A stretch of 64,000 nt of DNA from Actinomycetes bacterium (GTDB lineage Bacteria > Actinomycetota > Actinomycetes > Actinomycetales > Dermatophilaceae): assembly GCA_023420415.1 (NCBI GenBank), contig JAEZWF010000015.1, positions 93,374 to 157,373 on the forward strand. Direction: 5' to 3'. Below are positions 24,841-33,282 of this stretch, piece by piece; the first letter of the stretch is position 1, and every line of letters begins with the position of its first letter. A program made the position numbers and the translations under genes. Below the pieces are notes generated by a model that had not been told where the DNA came from, did no database searches, and was given only the letters and a program-made list of their open reading frames with translations.

Positions 24841-26718
24841 ATGGTCGCGAAGGAGCTTCTGGAGCAGGTCACGCAGATGGTGCGCGACCTGTCCGACGCG
24901 GGCTCCGGGGCCGACTTGGGGTCGTGGTCGTGTGACGAGCTGCTGGACCTGGTCGAGGCGACGCAGCGGTTGACCAACACCGTTGCGGGTTTGCAGACGC
25001 GGGCGATCGCGCACGTCGCCGCCCATGATGAGCACCTGGACCGGCACGGGCAGTGGGTGCTCCAGCACCGCGGCCTGGGGCACAAGTCCTTGGACGCCGG
25101 AGCGATGGTCGCGACCCGGATGGGCATCTCGACGACCGCAGCCGAGTCCCGGGTTGCTGACGCGGTGCACCAGGTCACGACCACCCCAGATCTCGTGCAC
25201 GCGATGAGCACGGGCGACCTGGACGCGTGGCGGGCCCGCGTGGTCACGGGTGAGCTGTCCGCGTGCCCCGACGAGGCCGCGACCACGGTCATGGACCTGC
25301 TGCTGGACCACGTGCATGCCAAGGGCGGGTGGGACGAGACCGCCGGACCGCTACGGACCCGGGTGCGGCGGCTCATCGCCAGGGTCGCACCGCAGGTCCC
25401 AGCCGAGGAAGCAGCCGACGCAGTGGAGAACCGGTGCGTCGTGCGGACCCCGGCCACCCAGGGCACCGACCACTGGGAAGCCGAGCTGCCCGTCGAGTCC
25501 TCGCTGCCGATGTGGCACGCGATCGAGACCCTGGCCCACCAGCTCCGCCAGCACGACAAGGACCTGACCGTGAACCAGGCCCGCGCCGACGCCCTCGCCC
25601 AGCTCGTCCTGGCCCAAGCCGATGTGACCGTGCTCCTGCACGCCACCATCCCCGATACCCCCACCAACCCCACCGACCAGCCCGAGCGACCCGACCGGCC
25701 CGAGCGACCCGGCAGCCGTGGCGACGCGGGCGAGACTGGCCCCGCTGAGAGCAGCGCCTCGGGCCAGCCCGTTGTTGAGCCGGCCGCCGACAGTGCCGCG
25801 GCTGCTGCCATCACCGGCACGACCGACGACACCGGGACGGCCGACGACACCGGGACGGCCGCCACCGAGGTGTCGGCGAAAGACACGATGCCGGCCCAGG
25901 ACGCGGTGCCAACGAAGGACGCGGTGCCGGCGAAGGACGCGGTGCCGCCGAAGGTGGTGAACCTGACCGAGGTCGGTGGGCTGTCGGCGCAACCGGTGCT
26001 GGTCGACCTGGCCACCCTGGGTGACGTCGCCCGCATCAAGGACTCCACCCCACTGGTGTGCGACCCGCGCACCGGAGCCGTCACCTCAGGGGTCATCCCC
26101 GCCGGTCTCGGACCACCGGGCAAAACCACCAAGAACGCCGCCGACCGCGTCCGCTCCTACGCCATGCCCACCCGCATGCAACGCCTCGTGCGCCTGCGCG
26201 ACGGACACTGCCGCTTCCCCGGCTGCAGTGTCGCCGCCCGGTTCTGCGACCTCGACCACGTCGTGCCCTGGCCCATCGGCGCCACCGACCCCGCCAACCT
26301 CATCTGCCTGTGCCGCCGACACCACCGCATCAAACAACGCCACAGCTGGCACGTCCTCCTCCTCGCCGGCGGCATCGTGCAATGGACCGACCCCACCGGC
26401 AAACGCACCACCACCAACCCGGTCGACCACCTGCACCGCACCACCCTCACCACGCAGATCCCTGAGCCCGTAAGACCAGCCATCGACCGAGACAACATCG
26501 ACCGAGACGACATCGACCAGCGACGACCCCCTCGCCGCCTCGTGGAGTGGCACCACGCTCCCCGCCACATCCTGCGGCCCCTCGACCTGATCGACGACGT
26601 CCCCACCATGCTCGAGCTCTACCACGAACGCCTCATCGAGCTCGCCCCACCACCCGACCTCATCATCGAGCTCGACCCCACACCACCGGCGCCCGTCTAC
26701 GACGAACCACCGTTCTGA
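24841..26718 (+). CDS. DUF222-HNH endonuclease-like protein (13E12 family), SOS-regulated
   Basis: 625 aa. An N-terminal helical DUF222 domain occupies about residues 1-260. A low-complexity region (about 280-370) follows, with repeats DDTGTA x2 and DAVPxK x3. The C-terminal HNH nuclease domain (about 430-500) shows CRFPGCSVAARFCDLDH and CLCRRHH, with paired cysteines and the DH catalytic pair. This is the layout of the REP13E12 family, which is known in mycobacteria to include LexA-regulated members. A DNA nicking or cleaving role is likely, but the target is unknown. Confidence 0.85.
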   Translation: MVAKELLEQVTQMVRDLSDAGSGADLGSWSCDELLDLVEATQRLTNTVAGLQTRAIAHVAAHDEHLDRHGQWVLQHRGLGHKSLDAGAMVATRMGISTTAAESRVADAVHQVTTTPDLVHAMSTGDLDAWRARVVTGELSACPDEAATTVMDLLLDHVHAKGGWDETAGPLRTRVRRLIARVAPQVPAEEAADAVENRCVVRTPATQGTDHWEAELPVESSLPMWHAIETLAHQLRQHDKDLTVNQARADALAQLVLAQADVTVLLHATIPDTPTNPTDQPERPDRPERPGSRGDAGETGPAESSASGQPVVEPAADSAAAAAITGTTDDTGTADDTGTAATEVSAKDTMPAQDAVPTKDAVPAKDAVPPKVVNLTEVGGLSAQPVLVDLATLGDVARIKDSTPLVCDPRTGAVTSGVIPAGLGPPGKTTKNAADRVRSYAMPTRMQRLVRLRDGHCRFPGCSVAARFCDLDHVVPWPIGATDPANLICLCRRHHRIKQRHSWHVLLLAGGIVQWTDPTGKRTTTNPVDHLHRTTLTTQIPEPVRPAIDRDNIDRDDIDQRRPPRRLVEWHHAPRHILRPLDLIDDVPTMLELYHERLIELAPPPDLIIELDPTPPAPVYDEPPF

Positions 26719-26732
26719 CAAATCCGCGCCCG

Positions 26733-27190
26733 TCAGCCCTGCATGAATGCGCTCAGGTCGACGCCACGCGCGGCCGCGAGGGCCTGCAGCTTCTCGGCGT
26801 CGTCGACCTGCACGCAGACGCAGGCACGCAACCCGGCCTCGCCGCGGCGCAGCACGTAGTACGCGGTGCTGTCCGTGAGCTGTTGCCCCTGCACGTCTTT
26901 GAAGATCCAGCGGACCTGCACGAGCACGATCGCATCGGTGAGGTCCTGGACGCTCAAGCACTCGTGGCCAACGGAAGCCAGCCCGAGCGCGCGATACACG
27001 GGGTAGGACTGCTCCAGCCCCCGGGTCATGGACTCCCGGTCGCTGAGCACACCCGAGAACCGGTCGTCGACGATCATCCCGGGATGTCCCACAGGTCGGC
27101 AGCCGCCTCGGCGTCAAAGCTCGTGAGTGTCTCGGCGTACCGCGTCAGGTACTCCTCGACCTGCGTGTGTCGGTCGGCGTCATCATTCAC
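26733..27190 (-). pseudogene. NTF2-like (SnoaL-type) protein split by a frameshift
   Basis: The 5' part (27190-27074, GTG start) encodes VNDDADRHTQVEEYLTRYAE through AAADLWDIPG and stops at TGA. The 3' part continues in a shifted frame from ATG at 27077 with MIVDDRFSGVLSDRES to the stop at 26733 (115 aa). Joined, the two give one plausible NTF2-like domain of about 152 aa; one base appears missing in the CCCGGGATG run (27077-27085). The TGA and ATG overlap as ATGA, so a coupled two-piece translation cannot be excluded. Sequencing error is also possible. Confidence 0.65.
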
Positions 27191-27276
27191 ACCCCGACCC
27201 TACGTTCGTATGCCGCGTGCTCGCCCGCCGAGTGCGGTTGCCCAGTCCCGCGGCCGCACGACCGCGAGGGCCGGCC

Positions 27277-27750
27277 TCACCGCGCCAGGTCGTCGGGACC
27301 AGGCGCCGGCGGGCTCAGTGCCTGCACCAGTGCGACGAGCCTGGCTGCCTCGGCACGCCCCAACTCGGCGTCCGCCTTCTGGATCGCCATGACCGCAACT
27401 TCGTCGGTGTCGGCGAGCTCGATCGTCACCCACGGGTCACCACCGGCGAACTTCACGTCGACGATCTGGTCCCACGCGATCGTGCGAGTCAGCAAGAGGT
27501 TGCGCACCGTCAGGGTGGTCCGGGTCGGGACCGCGCGGATGCTGGCATACCGCCACAGCAAGAACGCGATCGCGATCCCGGTGCCAGCAAAGAAGATCCG
27601 GTCGCCGATGGTCCAGTTTCCACCGCGGTCGGCTCCGGGCAGCAGCACGGCGATGGCACCGAAGATCACCAGCGCCACGACCGCCGCCACGAGCGCGACC
27701 GCTCTCCCGCGCCGGGGTCGGAACGGCGCGAACGCGACAGCGTCGTCCAT
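27277..27750 (-). CDS. Two-helix PH-domain-like membrane protein
   Basis: 157 aa with two transmembrane helices (about residues 15-36 and 50-66). A soluble bacterial-PH-like domain follows (ASIRAVPTRTTLTVRNLLLTRTIAWDQIVDVKFAG), as in YdbS/PH_6 small actinobacterial proteins. The ATG overlaps the hisG stop (ATGA), so it is the last gene of the rib-his transcript. The function is unknown; gene order suggests no specific role in histidine synthesis. Confidence 0.75.
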   Translation of the reverse strand: MDDAVAFAPFRPRRGRAVALVAAVVALVIFGAIAVLLPGADRGGNWTIGDRIFFAGTGIAIAFLLWRYASIRAVPTRTTLTVRNLLLTRTIAWDQIVDVKFAGGDPWVTIELADTDEVAVMAIQKADAELGRAEAARLVALVQALSPPAPGPDDLAR

Positions 27751-28595
27751 CAGAGCCGGCACGCCGCGATGTCGGTGACGAGGATGGCCCGGGCGCCCAG
27801 GTCGTAGAGCTCGTCCATGATCGCGTTGGTCCGCACCCGCGGGACCATGACCCGCACGGCCGCCCAGTCCCGGTTCTGCAGCGGTGACACCGTCGGCGAC
27901 TCCAGTCCGGGCGCGACGGCGCACGCGGCCTCGACGAGGTCGGCCGGCACGTCGTAGTCGAGCATCACGTAGTGGCGGGCGGTGATCACACCCGTCAGGC
28001 GGCGGCGCAGGACCTCGACAGCGGCAGCCTCCTCGCTGCCGGCGCGGGCGATGAGCACTGCCTCGCTGCGCAGGATCGCCTCACCGAAGACCTCCAGCCC
28101 CTGCTGCCGCAGGGTCGTGCCGGTCTCCACCACGTCAGCGATGACGTCGGCGACACCGAGGGTGATCGCGGTCTCGACGGCTCCGTCCAGGCGCACGACC
28201 TGCGCGCTCACCCCGTGCTCGGCCAGGTGCTTCTCCACCAGCCCGGGATAGCTCGTCGCCACACGGTGACCGGCGATGTCGCTGACGTCCGCGCCGGTGC
28301 CGGGCTTCCCGGCATACCTGAACGTCGAACCGCCGAAGCCGAGCGTCATCACCTCGACCGCCGCGCTGCCCGAGTCCAGCAGCAGGTCTCGACCGGTGAT
28401 GCCGCAGTCGACGGTGCCGGAGCCGACGTACACCGCGATGTCGCGCGGGCGAAGGTAGAAGAACTCGACGTCGTTGTCCGTGTCGGCGACGACGAGCTCC
28501 TTGGAGTCGCGGCGCACGCGGTAGCCCGACTCGCGCAGCATCTCCACCGCCGGCTCGGACAGGGATCCCTTGTTGGGCACGGCAATTCGCAACAT
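27750..28595 (-). CDS. hisG: ATP phosphoribosyltransferase, long form
   Basis: 281 aa, first step of histidine synthesis. It has the catalytic core with VGSGTVDCGITGRD and the PRPP-binding DVVETGTTLRQ. The C-terminal ACT-like regulatory domain (about residues 210-281) marks the long, histidine-inhibited HisG; no HisZ is needed. The start at 28595 (MLRIAVPNKGSL) fits the family; the gene lies 13 bases after hisE. Confidence 0.96.
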   Translation of the reverse strand: MLRIAVPNKGSLSEPAVEMLRESGYRVRRDSKELVVADTDNDVEFFYLRPRDIAVYVGSGTVDCGITGRDLLLDSGSAAVEVMTLGFGGSTFRYAGKPGTGADVSDIAGHRVATSYPGLVEKHLAEHGVSAQVVRLDGAVETAITLGVADVIADVVETGTTLRQQGLEVFGEAILRSEAVLIARAGSEEAAAVEVLRRRLTGVITARHYVMLDYDVPADLVEAACAVAPGLESPTVSPLQNRDWAAVRVMVPRVRTNAIMDELYDLGARAILVTDIAACRL

Positions 28596-28608
28596 GACGC
28601 GGTTCTTC

Positions 28609-28872
28609 CTAGAGGTGTGCGTAGACGTCGTCGAGGGTGATGTCGGAGGCGACCATGAGGACCTGCAGGTGGTACAACAGCTGGCTGATCTCCTCGGCCG
28701 TGCGCTCCTTGCCCTCGTGCTCGGCGGCCATCCACACCTCGGCGGCCTCTTCGACGATCTTCTTGCCGATGGCATGCACGCCGGCGTCCAGCGCGCGGAC
28801 GGTGCCCGATCCGTCGGGTCGGGTCACCGCCTTGTCGGCCAGCTCGGCGTACAGCTCGTCGAAGGTCTTCAC
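28609..28872 (-). CDS. hisE: Phosphoribosyl-ATP pyrophosphatase
   Basis: 87 aa MazG-fold enzyme, second step of histidine synthesis. The metal-binding helix motif KIVEEAAEVWMAAEHEG and the LLYHLQVLM helix are intact. It starts inside the ribH stop (ATGA), so histidine genes are translationally linked to the riboflavin operon. Confidence 0.95.
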   Translation of the reverse strand: MKTFDELYAELADKAVTRPDGSGTVRALDAGVHAIGKKIVEEAAEVWMAAEHEGKERTAEEISQLLYHLQVLMVASDITLDDVYAHL

Positions 28873-29354
28873 GCCCCAAGCGTACGGGGAGCCAGCTCCG
28901 CCAACGTGACCGCGGTGGCCACGGCCGCCGTCGCGGCCTCGTGCCCCTTGTCCTCGCGCGAGCCAGGCAGGCCGGCACGGTCACGGGCCTGCTCGTCGCT
29001 GTCACACGTCAGCACGCCGAACCCGATGGGGATGCCCGCGCGGGTGCTGACGTCGGTGAGGCCGTGGGTCACGCCGCCGCAGACGTACTCGAAGTGCGGT
29101 GTGCCGCCCCGGATCACGACGCCCAGTGCGACAAGTGCGTCGTATGCCGGCGCGAGACGAGCGCACGCGACGGACAGCTCGACCGTGCCCGGCACCCGCA
29201 CAAGGGGTGCCCTCTCGACCCCGCTCTCGGCGAGGGCCCGCTGGGCGCCGGCGATGAGTCCGTCCATCACCTCGGTGTGCCACGAGGCGGCGACGATGGC
29301 GACCCGCAGCCCGGTGCCGTCGACCGTCACGTGCGGTGCGCCGTGGCCGCTCAT
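28869..29354 (-). CDS. ribH: 6,7-dimethyl-8-ribityllumazine synthase
   Basis: 161 aa. The family segments are intact: VRVPGTVELSVACARLA, the GVVIRGGTPHFEYVC phosphate and substrate loop, and IPIGFGVLTCDSDEQA near the C-terminus. It condenses the pyrimidine from RibD with the dihydroxybutanone phosphate from RibBA. It overlaps ribBA by 4 bases and hisE by 4. Confidence 0.96.
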   Translation of the reverse strand: MSGHGAPHVTVDGTGLRVAIVAASWHTEVMDGLIAGAQRALAESGVERAPLVRVPGTVELSVACARLAPAYDALVALGVVIRGGTPHFEYVCGGVTHGLTDVSTRAGIPIGFGVLTCDSDEQARDRAGLPGSREDKGHEAATAAVATAVTLAELAPRTLGA

Positions 29355-30577
29355 GCGGTCTCCGCGGCGTCACGGGCGTCGAGCACGAGGTCGTGCCCCA
29401 TCCGGTCGCGCTTGGTGCGCAGGTAGGAGTGGTTGTGCGGGGTGCTCACGACCTGGAGCCGCTCGACACCGACCACGCCGGCGCCGAGCTCACGCAGTGC
29501 CGCCACCTTGCGCGGGTTGTTGGTCAGCAACCGGGCGGACTCGATGCCCAGAGCGGTCAGGATGGCCGCCGCGGCGGCATACTCCCGCGCATCGACGGGC
29601 AACCCCAGCTCGGTCTGGGCGTCCACGGTGTCGAATCCCTTGTCCTGCAACGAATATGCCTCCAACTTGCCCAACAGGCCCACGCCGCGGCCTTCGTGCC
29701 CGCGCAGGTAGACGACCACGCCACCGTCCTGCGCGACCCGTTCGAGCGATCGTTCGAGCTGGGGCCCGCAGTCACACCGCAACGACCCGAACGCGTCACC
29801 GGTGAGGCACTCGGAGTGCAACCGCACGAGCGGCGCCGTCGAGGGGATGCCGCGCGGGCTCACGAGTGCGACGTGCTCCTGTCCCGTCACGACGTCGCGA
29901 AAGCCATGTGCCGCGAAGGTCCCGTGCCGGGTGGGGAGCACCGTCTGCGCGACGCGCTCGACCCGGTCGTGCCGTTGCCGCCAGCGGACCAGGTCGGCGA
30001 TGGTGAGCACGCGCAGGTCGTGGTCGCGCGCCAGGTCCTGCACGGCGGGCAGCCGCATCATGGTGCCGTCGTCATGGACGAGCTCGGCGATCGCACCCAC
30101 GGGCGCGAGCCCGGCGAGCCGGCACAGGTCGACCGCCGCCTCGGTGTGACCGGGGCGCTCCAGGACGCCACCGGCCTTGGCGCGCAACGGAACCACGTGC
30201 CCAGGCCGGACGAACGAGTCGGCCGTCGCGCCGGGGTCGGCGAGCAGACGGATCGTGTGCGCGCGGTCGGCCGCCGAGATCCCCGTCGTCACGCCGTGCG
30301 CCGCGTCGACGGTGACCGTGTATGCCGTGCGGAGCGGGTCCCGGTTGTCGCTCACCATGAGCGGGAGGGCTAGCTCGTCGGCGCGGTCGCCGGTCATGGG
30401 CACGCACACGTAGCCGCTGCTGCGCCGGACCGCCCAGGCCAGCCACTCGTCCGTGAGGGTCTGCGCAGCCAGGACGACGTCACCCTCGTTCTCGCGATCG
30501 GCGTCGTCCACGACGAGCACCGGGCGACCCGCGCACAGCTCCTCGAGCGCCTCCGCGACGGTGGCCAGCCCGGTCAT
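29351..30577 (-). CDS. ribBA: Bifunctional DHBP synthase / GTP cyclohydrolase II
   Basis: 408 aa. The N-terminal half (about 1-205) is DHBP synthase with DDADRENEGDVV and the HTEAAVDL motif. The C-terminal half is GTP cyclohydrolase II with the zinc cysteines in HSECLTGDAFGSLRCDCGPQL and the catalytic GHEGRGVG. Both halves look active, so one protein makes both precursors of riboflavin. It overlaps pnuC/pnuX and ribH by 4 bases each. Confidence 0.97.
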   Translation of the reverse strand: MTGLATVAEALEELCAGRPVLVVDDADRENEGDVVLAAQTLTDEWLAWAVRRSSGYVCVPMTGDRADELALPLMVSDNRDPLRTAYTVTVDAAHGVTTGISAADRAHTIRLLADPGATADSFVRPGHVVPLRAKAGGVLERPGHTEAAVDLCRLAGLAPVGAIAELVHDDGTMMRLPAVQDLARDHDLRVLTIADLVRWRQRHDRVERVAQTVLPTRHGTFAAHGFRDVVTGQEHVALVSPRGIPSTAPLVRLHSECLTGDAFGSLRCDCGPQLERSLERVAQDGGVVVYLRGHEGRGVGLLGKLEAYSLQDKGFDTVDAQTELGLPVDAREYAAAAAILTALGIESARLLTNNPRKVAALRELGAGVVGVERLQVVSTPHNHSYLRTKRDRMGHDLVLDARDAAETA

Positions 30578-31281
30578 GCGGTGGCCACCTCCTCGGGTTC
30601 ACGGTCGGGGGCTTCCGTCCGAGAAGCCTTGAGCCACACGAAGAACCCGTACAGGACCAAGCCGCCGTAGACGGCATACAGGATGGCCGACGGGTAGAAC
30701 TTGGAGTGCCACAACAAGGGAACACCGACGATGTCGACCGCGATCCAGGCCAGCCAGAAGTCGTTCCAACCACGGGCCATGGCGTAGGTGGCGATGAACG
30801 ACCCGACGAAGATCCACGCGTCGCACCAGTAGTACCAGCGCGGTGCGGGCCAACCGGCACCGATGACCGAGAAGAGCCACTGGAAGACCAGCACCCCGGC
30901 GACCCAGGCTCCCAGGTAGGCGAGGCGCTCGTTCATCGTCGCCCACCGTGGCGTGATGGCCGGTGCGTCGGCACCGTGCGCGTTGAGCTTGCGCACCTGG
31001 TTCCAGCGCCACCAGCCGTAGATGCTCGTGATGATGAAGAAGACCTGCCGCCCCGCCTGGCCGTACAACGTCTCGTGTTGGGGCGTGCTGAACGCGACGC
31101 CGAAGAAGACCGTGAACAGCAGCACGTTGCCGATGATCCCGATCGGCCACGCCCAGACCCGGCGGCGCATCCCACCGATGGCGGACGCAAAGCCGAAGAG
31201 GTTGCCGACCACCTCGCGCCACAAGATGGTGTGCGACCCGAGGTGCAGCTCGGCGTTGAAGAACTGCTCCAGCCAGTTCAT
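30574..31281 (-). CDS. PnuC-family transporter in the rib operon, probable riboflavin importer PnuX
   Basis: 235 aa with about seven membrane segments. FFIITSIYGWWRWNQVRK is the PnuC family signature. PnuC members usually take up nicotinamide riboside, but the PnuX branch of actinobacteria imports riboflavin and sits in FMN-riboswitch operons. Position between ribE and ribBA under the riboswitch favours PnuX. The residues that separate the branches cannot be decided by eye, so the symbol is left blank. Confidence 0.8.
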   Translation of the reverse strand: MNWLEQFFNAELHLGSHTILWREVVGNLFGFASAIGGMRRRVWAWPIGIIGNVLLFTVFFGVAFSTPQHETLYGQAGRQVFFIITSIYGWWRWNQVRKLNAHGADAPAITPRWATMNERLAYLGAWVAGVLVFQWLFSVIGAGWPAPRWYYWCDAWIFVGSFIATYAMARGWNDFWLAWIAVDIVGVPLLWHSKFYPSAILYAVYGGLVLYGFFVWLKASRTEAPDREPEEVATA

Positions 31282-31931
31282 GAGTGGATCTCCTGGGTGT
31301 TGAGGGGGTGGGCGGTGGGGCGATGAGTGTTGAGCAGGCGCTCGACGTACTTGGCGATGACGTCGACCTCGAGGTTGACGAGGTCGCCGGGACGTTTGCG
31401 CCCGAGCGTGGTCAGCTCGAGCGTCGTGGGGATGAGGGACACCTCGAACCAGTCGCCGCCGGAGTCCGTGCCGATGGCGGAGACGGTGAGGCTGACGCCG
31501 TCGACGGTGATCGACCCCTTCTCGACGACGTAGCGGGCGACCGTGTCGGGCAACGCGAACCGCATGAGCAACCACCCGTCCGCGGGTGCCCGGCCCGTGA
31601 CGGTGGCTGTGCCGTCGACGTGTCCTTGGACGACGTGGCCGCCGAACCGGGCGCTGGCCGCCATGGCGCGTTCGAGGTTGACGTCGTCGCCGGGGCGCAG
31701 GGCCCCCAGGCTGGTGCGGGCCAGGGTCTCCCCCATCACGTCGACGGTGAATGTGCCGGCCGCGTCGGGGGCTTCGTCGACCACAGTCAGGCAGACCCCG
31801 TTGACCGAGATCGACGCCCCGTGGGCGACGTCAACGGTGACGAGTGGTCCGTGCACGGTGAGGCGGGCGGAGTCGGCACCGTGGTCGATGGCGACCACCC
31901 TCCCGAGCTCTTCGACGATTCCGGTGAACAT
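31278..31931 (-). CDS. ribE: Riboflavin synthase alpha chain
   Basis: 217 aa with two tandem lumazine-binding barrels: MFTGIVEELGRV in the first, and GHVVQGHVDGTATV at the start of the second. The C-terminal half ends before HSxx-like variable residues. It converts two lumazines to riboflavin. AAGGAG lies 8 bases before the ATG. It overlaps ribD by one base (TGATG) and the transporter by 4. Sometimes called ribC in other bacteria. Confidence 0.96.
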   Translation of the reverse strand: MFTGIVEELGRVVAIDHGADSARLTVHGPLVTVDVAHGASISVNGVCLTVVDEAPDAAGTFTVDVMGETLARTSLGALRPGDDVNLERAMAASARFGGHVVQGHVDGTATVTGRAPADGWLLMRFALPDTVARYVVEKGSITVDGVSLTVSAIGTDSGGDWFEVSLIPTTLELTTLGRKRPGDLVNLEVDVIAKYVERLLNTHRPTAHPLNTQEIHS

Positions 31932-32956
31932 CAACCAATCTCCTTGAGCGAAGCCGTGATCCGCACATCGGTGCCGATCGGCGTGATGTCGGTGGGCGCG
32001 AGGCGGAGTGCGTCGGCGATGGTCGTGACGCCCAGGTCGCTCACCGACTGCCTCCCGCGTCCAAGGAGGACCGGTGCGACATAGGCGACCACCTCGTCGA
32101 CGAGCCCGTCGGCCAGGAACGCCGCGGCCACCGTCGGGCCGCCCTCGAGCCACACATGGTGCACCTCGGCCCCGGCCAGGGCGTCGAGCACCTCCTTGGG
32201 GCTGCGGGTGCGCAGGTGCCACGTGGGGGCTGCGTCGTCGAGGACGCGTGCGTCGGGCCGCAGGTCGCGCATGCCCATGACCACGCGGATGGGCTGGGCC
32301 GCGTACAGCGACCCGTCGGGACGTCGAGCCGTCAGCTGCGGGTCGTCGACCAGCGCCGTTCCGGTGCCGACGAGGATCGCCCCACACCGCGCGCGGTGCT
32401 CGTGCACGTCGGCCCGAGCGGACTCACCGGTGATCCAGCGACTGGTCCCGTCCGCGGCTGCCGAGCGCCCGTCGAGGGTCGTGGCGAGCTTCCACGTCAC
32501 CCAGGGGCGGTGGGTGCGCATGAGGTGCGTCCAGGTGCGGTTGAGCGCGGCGGCTGCCTCGGCCTCCACGCCGCCGGTGACTTCGACCCCGTGCTCGCGC
32601 AGCCACCCGGCTCCCCCGGCGGCGGCCGGGTTGGGGTCGGTCTGGCCGTGCACCACGCGACGCACGCCCGCGGCATACAACGCCTCGCTGCAGGGTCGCG
32701 TGCGGCCGGTGTGGTTGCACGGTTCGAGGGAGACGTATGCCGTGGTGCCGGCAGCGCGTGACCCCGCCCGCGCGAGGGCGTGCGCCTCCGCGTGGGGTGT
32801 GCCGGCACCGCGGTGCCAGCCCTCGGCGACGACGGTGCCGTCGTCCGCGACCAGGACGGCGCCCACGCGTGGGTTGGCGTTGGCCTCGGGCCCCTGCGCG
32901 GCCAGCTCGAGGGCGCGCAGCATCCACCGGGTGTCAGTGTCGGTGTTCGTGCCCAT
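31931..32956 (-). CDS. ribD: Bifunctional pyrimidine deaminase/reductase
   Basis: 341 aa. The N-terminal zinc deaminase has HAEAHALARAG and PCNHTGRTRPCSEAL (His/Cys/Cys ligands). The C-terminal reductase begins near VTWKLATTLDGRSA and includes WLEGGPTVAAAFL. Both activities look intact. First gene after the FMN riboswitch; GAGGACGG lies before the ATG at 32956. Confidence 0.96.
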   Translation of the reverse strand: MGTNTDTDTRWMLRALELAAQGPEANANPRVGAVLVADDGTVVAEGWHRGAGTPHAEAHALARAGSRAAGTTAYVSLEPCNHTGRTRPCSEALYAAGVRRVVHGQTDPNPAAAGGAGWLREHGVEVTGGVEAEAAAALNRTWTHLMRTHRPWVTWKLATTLDGRSAAADGTSRWITGESARADVHEHRARCGAILVGTGTALVDDPQLTARRPDGSLYAAQPIRVVMGMRDLRPDARVLDDAAPTWHLRTRSPKEVLDALAGAEVHHVWLEGGPTVAAAFLADGLVDEVVAYVAPVLLGRGRQSVSDLGVTTIADALRLAPTDITPIGTDVRITASLKEIG

Positions 32957-33073
32957 CGTTCCGTCCTCGTGGCTCCAGACCTGTCGGTCGAGCTCCGGGG
33001 ACGACGGGCGTCGAGCCTTCCGGGGACGCGTCGCGCAGCGGCGAGGTCGCGACCCGAGAGGGTTCTGCCTGTC

Positions 33074-33200
33074 ACGTGCTGCCTACCATCCGGACTTTCA
33101 CCGTCGGTCTGGGAGTTCCACCCAGTCAACCGGCCGCTGGCTGCGGTCGGGTCGCGGACTGTCACCGCCGGTTCGGAATTGCACCGACCCCGGAGCACGT
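33074..33200 (-). promoter_or_regulatory. FMN riboswitch (RFN element)
   Basis: The minus-strand leader carries the conserved RFN segments GAACCGGCGGTGACAGTCCG, GACCGACGGTGAAAGTCCGG and ATGGTAGGCAGC in order. The closing stem P1 is ACGTGCT (33194-33200) paired with AGCACGT (33074-33080). FMN would lower expression of ribD-ribE-pnuX-ribBA-ribH. The leader (32957-33282, 326 bases without a gene) holds a -10-like CATACT near 33205 just upstream. No U-tract terminator follows the aptamer, so translational control is likely. Confidence 0.95.
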
Positions 33201-33282
33201 CGCCGTCAGTATGCCCCACGTCGTCGCGGTCGAACCCGGCCGGTCCGCGTGACGGTCATCACCAGCGACCCTCGGCAGGGCC

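Noticed and set aside
24624..26132. Upstream extension of the ABM-like protein to about 613 residues
   Set aside because: The extension is antisense to the DUF222-HNH gene and runs through the promoter and 14-bp repeats; the family N-terminus starts at 24623.
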